64,000 nt of DNA from NCBI GenBank assembly GCA_947683425.1, contig CANTUQ010000159.1, forward strand, positions 682,001 through 746,000. Direction: 5' to 3'. The position numbers were made by a program, and so were the translations under genes. Each line of letters starts with the position of its first letter. Position 1 is the first letter of the stretch. A model generated the notes under the pieces. It had not been told where the DNA came from and made no database searches. It saw only the letters and a list, made by a program, of their open reading frames with translations. Positions 1 to 9,408 of this stretch are shown piece by piece. This DNA is from Excoecaria cochinchinensis. Lineage: Eukaryota; Streptophyta; Magnoliopsida; Malpighiales; Euphorbiaceae.

Positions 1-310
1 CGGTGTTTTTCTAACCACAGCTTCGATCTGAAGTTCCCTTGCTAACCCCATTTCGATCTGCAAGGTGCGTAGCACTCTCTGGCGACCGCGTGAACTATGA
101 GATGCAGCACTCTCTGGCTACAATCCCGATGTGAAGAGCGGTGTTTTTCTAACCACAGCTTCGATCTGAAGTTCCCTTGCTAACCCCCATCCGATCTGCA
201 AGGTGCGTAGCACTCTCTGGCTGCCGCGCGAACTGTGAGATGCAGCACTCTCTGGCTACAATCCCGATGTGAAGAGCGGTGTTTTTCTAACCACAGCTTC
301 GATCTGTCTC
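1..310. repeat. 138-bp tandem repeat in the 3' non-coding part of element A
   Basis: The phrase CGGTGTTTTTCTAACCACAG recurs at 1, 139 and 277, giving a 138-bp period and just over two copies in view. The array starts left of the window. Within each unit the words GCACTCTCTGG and TTCGATCTG recur, so there is a finer sub-repeat. Element C carries a related but shorter-period array in the same place (about 48040-48720), just inside its 3' LTR. Confidence 0.85.
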
Positions 311-672
311 TGTACCTGTGTGATAAAAGATTTTGTTAGCTCGTGCTTGAGTGGTCATCTTTCATCCTGTTTATTGATGGCGCGATTTTGCTTTATTTGC
401 TATGCCATGTTTCATCTTTTATTCATTCTTCTTATTGAGATGTTATTGATTATCATTTTTTGTTGTTTGTTTTTTTTTTATTGTTATATCGTCATTTTTA
501 TTGACATATAAGTAAATATGAGAACATACACTTTCTGTGATGTGAGTAAGCAATTAACAATCGAATGATCATGCAACAATGAAGCAAGAGTTTTCCACTA
601 GAAATGTCATTTTTGTACAGTACATATACAAAATATAAACATACAAAAGATACAAAAATAACTCCCTGAAGA
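311..672. other. A/T-rich spacer between tandem repeat and accessory ORF (element A)
   Basis: T-rich, then mixed, without a supported gene; short reading frames here are low-complexity. It is the 3' flank of the minus-strand accessory ORF that ends at 673, so it probably contains that transcript's 3' untranslated region. No clear polyadenylation signal was picked out. Confidence 0.5.
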
Positions 673-2679
673 TCAGAGAGGTGTGTAGTATGAGGGCTCA
701 TCGGGGTCCTCGTCATCCGATATATGCACGGTCCCTGGAGGGGGTGGACGTGCCGGAGGTGGTGGTGGAGCTGTGGAGGGTCCTGCCTCGTGATCATGGG
801 CCTGCCTGAAACGAATCTGAGCATAGTCGTCCAAAAAGGGCTAGGTGCAGGTACTCATAAACCCTAAGGTCTCAGAAACCTTGTCTCCCAACTTCCTGAA
901 GGCTTGGCTCAACTGAATGGTCTGCTCGCTGGCGGCCTTTCTCCTCTGCTCTAGGCTCTGCTCCGTCTGCTCCCTAAACTCCCTCATGGTCTGAGAAAGA
1001 GGGGGAAGAATCCCCTCCATCGCCTGGACGCGGGATCTCAGAGAGTCAAGTGACTCATCAATCATCTGTAGGGTCATATCGACCCTCTGAGATGCCTGGT
1101 CCTGTGACGTCCCCAGATCATGAGCGAGCTACTGCCTCAACTCCCTCTACCCCTGAGCAATCTGCTCAATCAGCCTCAACTGCTCCCCTCTGAAGGCCCC
1201 TAAGGTCCGAGCCTGCTCATCTCTGAAAATATCCCAGGCTCTAGCCTGCTCCCGCATCGTATGCTCAATGTAGCCCGCCTGCTCTCGAGCCAAACGCTCC
1301 ACCGACTGGGACTGCTCCTGAATGGTAGCCTGCTGGCGATCCAACCACTCATGAATAGCCCTGTCCCTCTCATCCTGCCACTGCTCCAAGGCTGTAAACA
1401 TGGAGGTGAGGAGCTGAGAGAAGTCTGGCTGCACAGGCTGCTGCGGTGCTGGCTCTGGTGGTGGTGCCGAAGAGGTGGATGCCCATGGGTCACCTCGGGA
1501 GTACGAATGGTATCTCTCGGAGGGCCCGTGGATAGACCTCTGTACCCTGGCACTCGGTGATGGGACTGGAGTCGGCGCTCTGGATGCCGGTGAAGCAGCA
1601 AAGAGGTCATCCATCGTGATCTCAAAGTCGAAGTCCGAGGGGGTCCTAGGTGGCTCCTGCTGCTGTGGTGGAGGCACCGCCTGCGGCTGAGGAGGCTGAG
1701 GCTGGGGCTGTGGCTGAGGCCCTGGCTGAGGCTCGGGCTGTGGCTCTGGCTATGGAGGCTGCTCCTCCTGGTGCTCCGGGTGATCAGGATCTGCCCCTAA
1801 GGGTGGAAGCGAGAACAGCTGCCGGGTCTCATGGATGGTCAACACCCTGTAGGCCTCTGCCTGGCCAGATATCGGGGAGATCATCCCCATCTGAACTGCC
1901 GCAGCGGCATCCACATGGATCCCCTCCGGCAAGGGTCCTCTCAACCTCTCGGGGTTAACCCCCAATCTCAAAAGTAACCGGGTGATGACCCCTCCTACCA
2001 TCACTACCGGCGTCATCCCTCTGCTGACTCTGGTCAAGTTGGCAAAGATCTCGTGGCTAATGTTGAGACACTGGCCTGCCACCATAGCCCAGAGGCTCCA
2101 GATCTCGGCCGCGTTAAGCGACCCTAGATTACCAGCTCGACCGAGGTATGAACTGGAAAGCACTCTGTGCAAATACCGGAGTGCCTGAGACACCAGTACG
2201 GTGCTCTTCGCTGTATCGTGATCGTACAGCACTCCTGGTATGGCAATGGCCGCCCAATGGGCGCGTCTCACCTTTCGCCGCGGGATCTTGACCCCCTCCT
2301 CTCTAGGAAGCCCCATGGCCTGAGCAAACCTCTGCCTGGTGATACTAAAATGGTCGCCATCAAACCAAAACTGAATCACCCCCGGGTCGGTATCTGCACT
2401 CTGAAAGCCAGTGTAGCGAAGAGTGGCCAAGACCTGGCGGGTAGCCTCTGGAAATGTCTGGAAGGAGGGCTCAAGAAACTCCGTCCACCCAGCACCCTCG
2501 GCAAGTAGATCGAACTCTGGGGCCAATCCTAGGGCCTCTAGAAATGGGCGAGATACAAAATGGCTGGCCCGAAACTCTACTTGAGCCAGCGCTCTATACC
2601 TCTGAGCCGACTCATCATCCATCCAATCCGGAGCTATAAGCTCGGGCTGGGCCTGCGGCGCTCTACGTCTAGGAGGCAT
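673..2679 (-). pseudogene. Tat accessory ORF downstream of pol (proline-rich, coiled-coil protein), broken copy
   Basis: A single reading frame of 669 codons runs from the ATG at 2679 to a stop at 673. It is interrupted by in-frame stops near 1748, 1145, 1130 and 839. The N-terminal ~320 residues form a globular domain with PDWMDDESAQRY near the start and NAAEIWSLWAMVAGQ later. I infer kinship with the 'putative plant transposon protein'/ATHILA ORF-1-type families from layout, not from a search. Then comes a Pro/Gln/Ser-rich linker, a long heptad-like helical stretch rich in Glu, Gln and Arg (about 1500-850), and an acidic tail. Element C has the same order and a matching acidic tail. The start is supported by a conserved splice acceptor one base upstream (TTTTGCAG/GATG). 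Function unknown; a structural or nucleoprotein role is only a guess. Confidence 0.75.
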
Positions 2680-2680
2680 C

Positions 2681-3379
2681 CTGCAAAAGGAATAGGTTAA
2701 ATATCGGAAATCGCAAAACAAATTTTCTTAAATTTATTTTCAAGGTGAAGGCCGATTCAGGCCTCAACGGGGCAACGGCGACCCAAAACAAGATAGAAAA
2801 ATGATAATAGATGAAAGGGGCAAAGGTTGCCCACATGCTTTGCACATATCAAGGCAAAAACAATATGCAATTAGCATACAAATAATTTGAAATGAGTAAA
2901 GGAAATGGGCCTTCTAGGTCCCGAGGCATGCATTATACATGAAAAATATTCAACTCTAGAATAAATAATAAAAATTTGGGCAGCACCCCGGCAGGGATAT
3001 GCCCAACCTCCTGCACGAAAAGGCAAAAACATAGGCCTCAGGCCTCAAGAATAACACACACATGTAAATGGGGCGCACCCCGGCAAGAGTGTGCCCCCAA
3101 TAACACAAAATAATAGCCTCAGGCCACAAAAGCAGTATATACAGAATAGTGCACTACAGATTGTCTACTTCTAAAGCACCAAAGTTACAGAAAAATTCTA
3201 TTTCTATGTGATCATGCAAAAGTTCAAATTTAATTGCACTAAAATGATATAGAAAAATGGGCAGCATTCTCCCTAAATTCCTACAGCATCTAAAACTTCT
3301 TAATCATTTTTAAAGTTAAAAGAAGAAGAGATGTAAAAATAAATTGAATAAAATTCAAAAAAAGTAGTTATTTACTTAC
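2681..3379 (-). other. Predicted 5'-leader intron of the accessory ORF (element A)
   Basis: On the minus strand a donor GTAAGT (3379-3374) and an acceptor TTTTGCAG (ending 2681) enclose 699 bases and place the ATG two bases into the next exon. Element C has donor GTTAGT (51980) and acceptor TTTCCAG (51345) at the equivalent places, 636 bases apart. Within the intron, 2976-3006 and 3070-3098 are imperfect inverted repeats of the form TTGGGCA-CACCC/GGGTGTGCCCAA, each followed by GGCCTCAGGCC-like sequence. Splicing is inferred from conserved signals, not from RNA data. Confidence 0.6.
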
Positions 3380-3545
3380 TTGGAATCCCGAGGAGTGCAG
3401 AAACTGAAGAAATATAAATATCCGAGCACCCGGTGAGTATAGAATGCGAAAATATGAAGAAATCGAGAAAAAATAAGAAGAAAAGCTTTAAAAACCGCTA
3501 AAAAAATGCTAAGAAACCGTTTGAGAGAGGAAGAAGAAAGGGACA
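3380..3545 (-). other. Predicted untranslated first exon of the accessory ORF (element A)
   Basis: This lies between the minus-strand TATA box (3574-3581) and the predicted donor at 3379. The transcription start is placed about 30 bases downstream of the TATA box, near 3545. The sequence is GA/CT-rich, and the only short reading frame (60 codons) is hydrophobic and low-complexity, so I treat the stretch as leader. Confidence 0.45.
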
Positions 3546-3573
3546 ACAGCGTTTGCACCGTCTATCACTCGCC

Positions 3574-3826
3574 CTTATATAAGATTTCGTGACCGACGGG
3601 CTGGTCGTCTGTACAAGCGACCGACGGGCTGGCCGTCTGTCATGCAATAAATGCTAGTTAATGCGCGTGATGAATGCAATGCTGACGTATGCGTCTGCCA
3701 GGTGGACTTCCCTCCGACGGGCATGCCGTCCCTATGTAGAGGCGGGCAGGCCGTCTCTTTAGAGAGGCGGTTAGGCCGTCCCTGTGAAGAGACGGGCTGG
3801 CCGTCGGTGACGCTTGCCTATAAAAT
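3574..3826. promoter_or_regulatory. Divergent promoter between the two accessory genes of element A, with six 15-bp dyads
   Basis: A minus-strand TATA box (TATATAAG, 3574-3581) faces left and a plus-strand TATA box (TATAAAAT, 3819-3826) faces right. Between them are six dyads of the form GACGG-N5-CCGTC, allowing one or two mismatches: 3595-3609, 3623-3637, 3716-3730, 3741-3755, 3766-3780 and 3791-3805. Element C has the same layout at 52147-52355 with four dyads. The full 15-mer GACGGGCTGGCCGTC at 3623 and 3791 also occurs at 14663-14677 in the LTR. Together these suggest a true bidirectional promoter whose dyads bind a dimeric host factor. That reading is inference. Confidence 0.65.
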
Positions 3827-3884
3827 CTTGCAAAATTTTTGTCTCTTCATTTTCCCACATCTTAAGTCCTTCATCTTTCTCAAA

Positions 3885-5186
3885 ATGTCTTCTCCTCTTG
3901 CCCAAAGGATGCATTGTATCTTAGATGACAAACACATTTGGGGAGAAGGCGCCCTTTCCTCTTTGTCTAGGCTGAAATACCTGTGCCGGGTGAAAATCGA
4001 CCAGAACCTCCTCCTGGCGGCGACCCACTTCTGGAACCCTCGGTTCCATGTTTTCCAATTCACCTATCAGGAACTGTGCCCTTTACCTGAAGAGTTAGCT
4101 TCCATTCTGGGAGCACGGTTCCCTCCTAGCGCTCTGCCTTGCGTCCCCCGCTGTGGCCTATTCCAGACCCGGGATGCAGCCCTGGCCCTGAGCATATCTT
4201 CCTCGGAGGCCAACCGGCTGATTCCTCTGGGCTCTTCCTTTTCTTTGGAGCCACTGATCGAGGCTCTGGATCGGTTCATTGACATCCCCACATACCGGGT
4301 AAGCATCACATTCTTATTCTGCATGGTGAACTTACTTACCGTTGTTCCAGGAGGTTTGACAGGTGACTCTCCTCTGTTCGGAGTCCTTAGCAACTTTCAT
4401 CTGGGACTGTCACCCCTACCACTTGTCCTGGCTGAAACTATCCTGGGTTTGGACGCTGTGAGCTCTGGGTCCATTACAACCTTTGCCGGCAGCCCCTTAT
4501 TACTCCAGGTACGTCATTATTTTAAAGGTAGTGCGTCCCTTATGGATTTTCACACTAGCTTTTCTTAGCGAGAGGTGCGTCCTTTCGGATTTTCACACAA
4601 CCCTGTACCTTATTTTTGCCTGAAGTAAACCCTACTTACCCCAGCGGCTTTTTTTTTTTAGATCTGGCTACAGGAAAAACTGAAGATGCTGTCTGAACCA
4701 CCCCCTCGCGTTACTCACCAGTACTCGCCGAGCCACTTCCTGCCTCGTCAACGACTGTACGGGTGTATCACCGCTGGTGAAGGCATTACCAGGTTTGGCG
4801 AGCTGTCGGACGACGATATCAACTCCACGTCCGCCTGGCTCCCACTGTCTCATGCGGTCATTGACGGGCCATCGGGTTGTGTTCCCCTTTGCGGCCTCCG
4901 TCAGGCCACCTTCTGCATCACCTCTCGATGTACACGGCAGCTCGGGATGACCCAGGATATAGTGAGGGTTCCCCTGTCCTTCCGAGGAGGAGATCTCTCG
5001 GCCGAGTTTGCTTCTCGGTATCATGAGCTGTGGGGTAGACTACCCATGAAGACCGTTATCCCGAGGTTTGGCAATCATTCTGCATCTTCGACTAGCGAGT
5101 ACAAGAAGTGGATCCTTAGTCCAGCCTCTGATAACAGGACCCGAGGGCTCAAGCATCTGATCGGCGAGAGCAGCAGCAGGACTTAG
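3885..5186 (+). CDS. Spliced antisense gene of Tat element A (plant-mobile-domain-like)
   Basis: Two exons, 3885-4508 and 4662-5186, join in phase 0 and give 382 codons without a stop. The ATG is the first after the TATA box at 3819. Exon 1 contains ATHFWNPRFHVFQF followed by ELCPLPEELASILG. That resembles the W-P-x-F-x-F/E-xx-L-x-D-x-xx-LG pattern of plant mobile domain proteins, which are known to be carried by some Ty3-Gypsy and Mutator-like elements. Exon 2 has SEPPPRV, FLPRQRL and SGCVPLCGL blocks, all conserved in element C. The gene points against pol; antisense ORFs in this position are known for Tat-lineage elements such as Grande and Retand. Gene structure is well supported by conservation with C and by a remnant in B. 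The domain call is tentative and the role unknown. Confidence 0.7.
4509..4661 (+). other. Intron of the antisense gene (element A)
   Basis: Donor CAG/GTACGT and acceptor T-tract-TTAG flank 153 bases. Reading through meets a stop at 4566-4568, whereas removing the intron keeps the frame. Homologous introns or remnants sit at 53103-53303 in C and about 22345-22617 in B. They contain a repeated phrase, GTGCGTCC...GGATTTTCACAC, present twice in each copy, so parts of the intron are as well conserved as the exons. Confidence 0.65.
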
Positions 5187-5574
5187 CTTAGCCTATATGT
5201 GTATTTCTTTTGGTGCTACATTTCTTTTTAATGCAGAACTAGAGAATGACGAAAGTGAAAAGAATAATATTCATCTTATTTCATGAGTTTTGTGTATATT
5301 TCCATATAATTTTCAGCATACATGATCAGTTTTGGCATTTACTCAGCTGCTTACGCGCTGTCAATACATGAAACCAAATTTTAACAGCATCAACTCCTGT
5401 TACCAATCGGCCCTCTCGGGTTTTCACGATCGGACATTTTCTCTCACGCCTCTAATTTTTGCACAGGATGCCTTTTTTCGGTTTTCACCCTATCGAGGCG
5501 CCCAATTTTAGCATAGCCGCCTTTTTTCGGTTTTCGACTTGCGGGGCATTTTATTCTCTTTTTGTTTTTGGTCT
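5187..5574. other. Convergent spacer between antisense gene and pol, with repeated GGTTTTCAC motif (element A)
   Basis: The antisense gene ends at 5186 and pol, from the other strand, ends at 5575, so both transcripts must terminate here. The spacer holds three variants of a TTTCGGTTTTCAC motif (about 5411-5424, 5478-5492, 5522-5536), two followed by GAGGCGCC or GCGGGGC. The same three occur in order in B (about 23025-23155) and C (about 54048-54180). Confidence 0.5.
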
Positions 5575-7710
5575 TTAGCCGTGGAACCTTTTGAGTCTGT
5601 CGACATTGATCGGTTCTTTGAATTCGTTCCCATCGCTATCTGATAAGATTGCAGCTCCTTTGGACAGCAGCTTCTTAAGGATATAAGGCCCTTCCCAGGT
5701 AGGTCTGAATTTCCCCCTGATGACTGGTATCCCTAGCCTAATCTGTTTGAACACCAAGTCCCCTTCTTTTAGCGGGTGCTTCCTCACTTTCTTTCCGAAA
5801 GTTCTTGCCAATCTCTTCTGGTATATCTGATTATGATAATAAGCTTTCAGCCTACTCTCATCCAGTAAGTTTAAGTGCTGCAACCTCTGCTGCGCCCATT
5901 CGGCTTTCGGGATTTGGGCCTCCATGACCACCCTTAGTGATTTAAGTTCTATCTCTACTGGCAATACTGCTTCTGTTCCGTATACCAGGGAAAATGGTGT
6001 AGTGCCTGTAGATGCCCTTACCGTCGTCCTGTATCCCCACAGGGCAAAGGGTAACTTTTCAGCCCAGTCCTTGTAGGTTTGGACCATCTTGGACAGGATC
6101 TTCTTCACATTCTTATTGGCGGCCTCTACTGCTCCATTCGCTTGCGGTCGGTAGGGAGAGGATTTGTGATGCTCAACACCATATTTCTCGAGAAGTTTTC
6201 TGGTTTCTCCCATGAACTGCACCGCATTATCAGACACTATGTGATGAGGGAGGCCATATCTGCAGATCAAATTCCTCTCTATGAACTTGGCCATGTCCCT
6301 TGCGTCAATTTTCTTGAAGGATTTGGCCTCGACCCATTTGGTGAAATAGTCGATCGCGACTATGATGTATATGTGCCCATTGGACGCCGTAGGGCGAATC
6401 TCTCCAATGATATCTATCCCCCAAGAAGCAAACGGCCAAGGTGATGTCAGGTTATGTAGTTCTGATACCGGCAGGTGTCTCAGGTCTGCGTACTGTTGGC
6501 ACAACTGACATTGTTTGACATACTTTGAGCAATCAGTGTCTATCGTAAGCCAATAAAAGCCTTGTCTCATGATCTTCTTGGCCAAGGTCAAACCATTCAT
6601 GTGGGCCCCACAGACACCTGCATGGGTTTCTTCCATTATCTTGCGTGCTTCTCTTTCATTCAAGCACCTGAGCTGGATCCCATCTGACCGTCTTTTGTAC
6701 AACACCCCTTCTAAGGATATGAACTGAGTAGATAACTTACGTATCACCCTCTGGTCTTTTTGAGTGGCTTCCTCTGGAAATTTATTGTTTTCCAAGTAAT
6801 TCATGATATCAAAGTACCATGGCTTCCCATCTGACGCCTCTACTTCCATTACAGGCTCGGTTTCAAAACTAGGCTTATCAGAGCTCGAAATTAGCACCAG
6901 CTTCATGGCCACTCCTTCAGGGTTATCCCACATTGACACTAAGGTTGCCAACGCATCAGCCAGACGGTTCTCATCTCTGGGCACAATGTGGAAAGTGCAA
7001 GTCTCAAACTGCCCACACATCCCTTTCAGATATTGAACATAGGGGACCTGTCGTTCTTCTTTTATAGCCCACTCACCTCGGATCTGGTTTATTACCAAGG
7101 ACGAGTCACCAAATACCTCTACGTTCCTTGCCCCCAACACAGCTAGAGCTTCTAACCCGAAGGTGCACGCTTCGTATTCAGCTTCATTGTTGGTTGCTTT
7201 GTATCTCAGCTTCTTAGCAAGAGTAAGTTTTTCATTATCTGGGGTTGTCAAGATGATCCCGACCCCGGCTCCTTTGTTATTCACTGCCCCGTCAAAGTGC
7301 AACTGCCATCCCTGAACAGAAATCGTGCCTATGCTCTCGTCAGGAAAGGTAAACTCGGGGGTGTCCCCTTGGATAGGATGTTCAGCAAGAAATTCGGCTA
7401 CAGCTCGCCCCTTAATAGTCTTGCGGGTGATGTATTGCACATCAAACTCTTGCAGCAAGAGCAGCCACCTCCCCATCTTTCCAAGCAAAGACGGTGCCTC
7501 CTGCAAATATCTTAATGGATTTTGCTTGGCTACTGCCTGAACTTTGTATGAGTGGAAGTAATGTCTCAGCTTCTTTGATGCCCAAATCACTGCGAGGCAG
7601 ATCTTCTCCACTTCAGCATATTTTATTTCATAAGGCAAGAACTTCTTACTGAGGTAGTAAATCGCAAACTCCACCCCAAATTCATCCTCTTGAGCCATCA
7701 TGGCGCCCAC
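5575..7710 (-). CDS. pol of element A: RNase H, second (archaeal-type) RNase H, integrase
   Basis: This is a 711-residue uninterrupted stretch, the C-terminal half of the polyprotein. Residues 1-110 are the RNase H attached to reverse transcriptase. Residues 135-260 are a second RNase H with acidic residues D140 (FDGA), E176 (NNEAE), D202 (GDSS) and D252. Integrase follows: zinc-binding H363, H370, C401, C404 and catalytic D433 (GIDIIG), D494 (VSDN) and E529 (AVEAANK). A second, archaeal-like RNase H is a known mark of the Tat group. The C-terminus lacks a chromodomain and ends with a stop at 5575. The residue after VSDN is Ala here but Gly in element C. A stop just upstream (about 7717) separates this from the RT segment, so the stretch is part of a broken polyprotein. 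Confidence 0.9.
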   Translation of the reverse strand: MGAMMAQEDEFGVEFAIYYLSKKFLPYEIKYAEVEKICLAVIWASKKLRHYFHSYKVQAVAKQNPLRYLQEAPSLLGKMGRWLLLLQEFDVQYITRKTIKGRAVAEFLAEHPIQGDTPEFTFPDESIGTISVQGWQLHFDGAVNNKGAGVGIILTTPDNEKLTLAKKLRYKATNNEAEYEACTFGLEALAVLGARNVEVFGDSSLVINQIRGEWAIKEERQVPYVQYLKGMCGQFETCTFHIVPRDENRLADALATLVSMWDNPEGVAMKLVLISSSDKPSFETEPVMEVEASDGKPWYFDIMNYLENNKFPEEATQKDQRVIRKLSTQFISLEGVLYKRRSDGIQLRCLNEREARKIMEETHAGVCGAHMNGLTLAKKIMRQGFYWLTIDTDCSKYVKQCQLCQQYADLRHLPVSELHNLTSPWPFASWGIDIIGEIRPTASNGHIYIIVAIDYFTKWVEAKSFKKIDARDMAKFIERNLICRYGLPHHIVSDNAVQFMGETRKLLEKYGVEHHKSSPYRPQANGAVEAANKNVKKILSKMVQTYKDWAEKLPFALWGYRTTVRASTGTTPFSLVYGTEAVLPVEIELKSLRVVMEAQIPKAEWAQQRLQHLNLLDESRLKAYYHNQIYQKRLARTFGKKVRKHPLKEGDLVFKQIRLGIPVIRGKFRPTWEGPYILKKLLSKGAAILSDSDGNEFKEPINVDRLKRFHG

Positions 7711-7719
7711 TGAACCGTC

Positions 7720-9408
7720 TTATACTGCTAGGTACAGAATAATCGGTTTGACAGGTTGCGGAGGCCTTAGCACTGGCGGATTTAACAGATATTCCCTGAT
7801 ATTATCAAAGGCTCTTTGGCAGTCTTCGTTCCAGACTACGGGCTGATTCTTTCTAAGCAGCTTGAAAACAGGTTCACATATCGAAGTGAGCTTGGCAATA
7901 AACCGGCGAACATACTGCAGCTTGCCCAGGAAACTCCTTACATCCTTCTCTTTTTGTGGCACAGGCATCTCTCTGATAGCTTTCACCTTGTCTGGGTCAA
8001 TTCCTATCCCCCTCTGGCTGACGACGTGTCCCAACAGCCTTCCTGAAGTCACTCCGAAAATGCACTTCTTGGGGTTAAGTCGCAGATTATACTTATCGAT
8101 CCTGGTGAAGAACTTCTCTAGAGCTTCAAAGTGTCCCTCTCGGGTGGCTGATTTGACCATCATGTCATCGACATACACCTCCACTTCTTTATGAATCAGG
8201 TCACTTAAGATCTTGGTCGCCATCCTCTGGTATGTGGCCCCTGCATTCTTCAGGCCGAAAGGCATGACCCGATAGGCATAGGTGCCCCACTCTATGATAA
8301 AAGCAGTTTTAACTCGGTCAGCTATCTTGTTCAAGATCTGGTTATAGCCCACATAACCGTCCCAAAAGCTGTACATCGCGCAATTGGCGGCACTGTCTAT
8401 CAATACATCAATATAGGGTAGTGGAAAATCATCTTTAGGGCAAGCTTTGTTAAGATCTCAATAATCCACACACACTCTGACCTTTCCGTTCTTCTTTGCT
8501 ACAGGGACCACATTTGCCAGCCATGTAGGATACTGGACTTCCACGAGGAACTTGGCTTCAATCTGCTGTCGAATTTCCTCCTTAACCTTGTCGGCCCATT
8601 CTGGTCTTAGCCTTCTTAACTTCTGCTTCGCAGGCTTGCAATCTGGGTAAGTCGGGATGGCATGCTCCGCCACATCTCGGTCAATCCCCGGCATGTCCTC
8701 GTAGGTCCAGGCAAAGACTTTTTCATGTTTCCTTATTATTCTCTCAAAATTTTTTCTCTCCTCAGGAGTTATGTTTGATGCTATTAGAATTTCTCTCGGA
8801 TTTTCCGAGGTTCCAAGATTAAAAGGCGTTGTGCCAGTGGAGTCAATGTCAAAAATTGATGGAATATGATCATGTTCATGCATGTTGAAATCATTAGAAA
8901 CATCGCACAAATAAGTGAAATTGTTTATCTTATTAATAATATTATAGTTATCATTTACATCATAAAAGAGCTCTGGAATAAAAAGACAATCTAGGCTAGA
9001 GTCTTCTTCCGCCGCTCCCGAAGTTGATGCTGTTGCAGCTTGCTCGCTAACTTTTTGATTTAGCGAAGGCCCTTCAGGCACGTCGGGGGAAATCCTCAAA
9101 TCTTCAACTTTCAGCCCTAACTCTGCTATCTTCTCATTCCCTTTCAGCCTGGCAGTTACCATCTTTTCAGTAACGACCTCCTCAAGCTCGCACTTGTCCC
9201 AAGTGATACCCTGAGTCATGACTTCCTCATCCCAAAAGTCTTCAGCAGTCTTGACGAACCCGACATGCCAGTCATACACATCGTTAAAAATCTTGAAGCC
9301 AGGGACAATCTTCCCCTCTACCCATTGCGGCTCATCTTCACCAGTATACGCACAAACTGAGGATGCTGGCACAAAGCTCTCTGAAATGTGGGGGATCTTG
9401 TCTGCCAC
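7720..9408 (-). pseudogene. pol of element A: reverse transcriptase, broken by stops
   Basis: Two segments share a frame, 9408-8458 and 8403-7720, separated by a TGA near 8458 immediately after the VRVCVDY block of the RT palm. The first segment holds a linker of low complexity and the RT N-terminus (PTYPDCKPAKQ, PTWLANVVPVAKKNGK). The second holds the catalytic core: SFWDGYVGYNQ with D15, then VEVYVDDMMVKS with the two catalytic aspartates D79 and D80, then the thumb and connection. A TAA near 7717 ends it before RNase H. Domain order and spacing are as expected for Ty3-Gypsy pol. Confidence 0.9.

Noticed and set aside
4299..4350. Possible 52-bp intron (GTAAGC...TTCCAG) in exon 1 of the antisense gene of A
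   Set aside because: The read-through frame is conserved with element C at the protein level (FLFCMVNLL / FLFCLIKFL, then GD-LFG), so this stretch is coding; 52 bases is also short for a plant intron.
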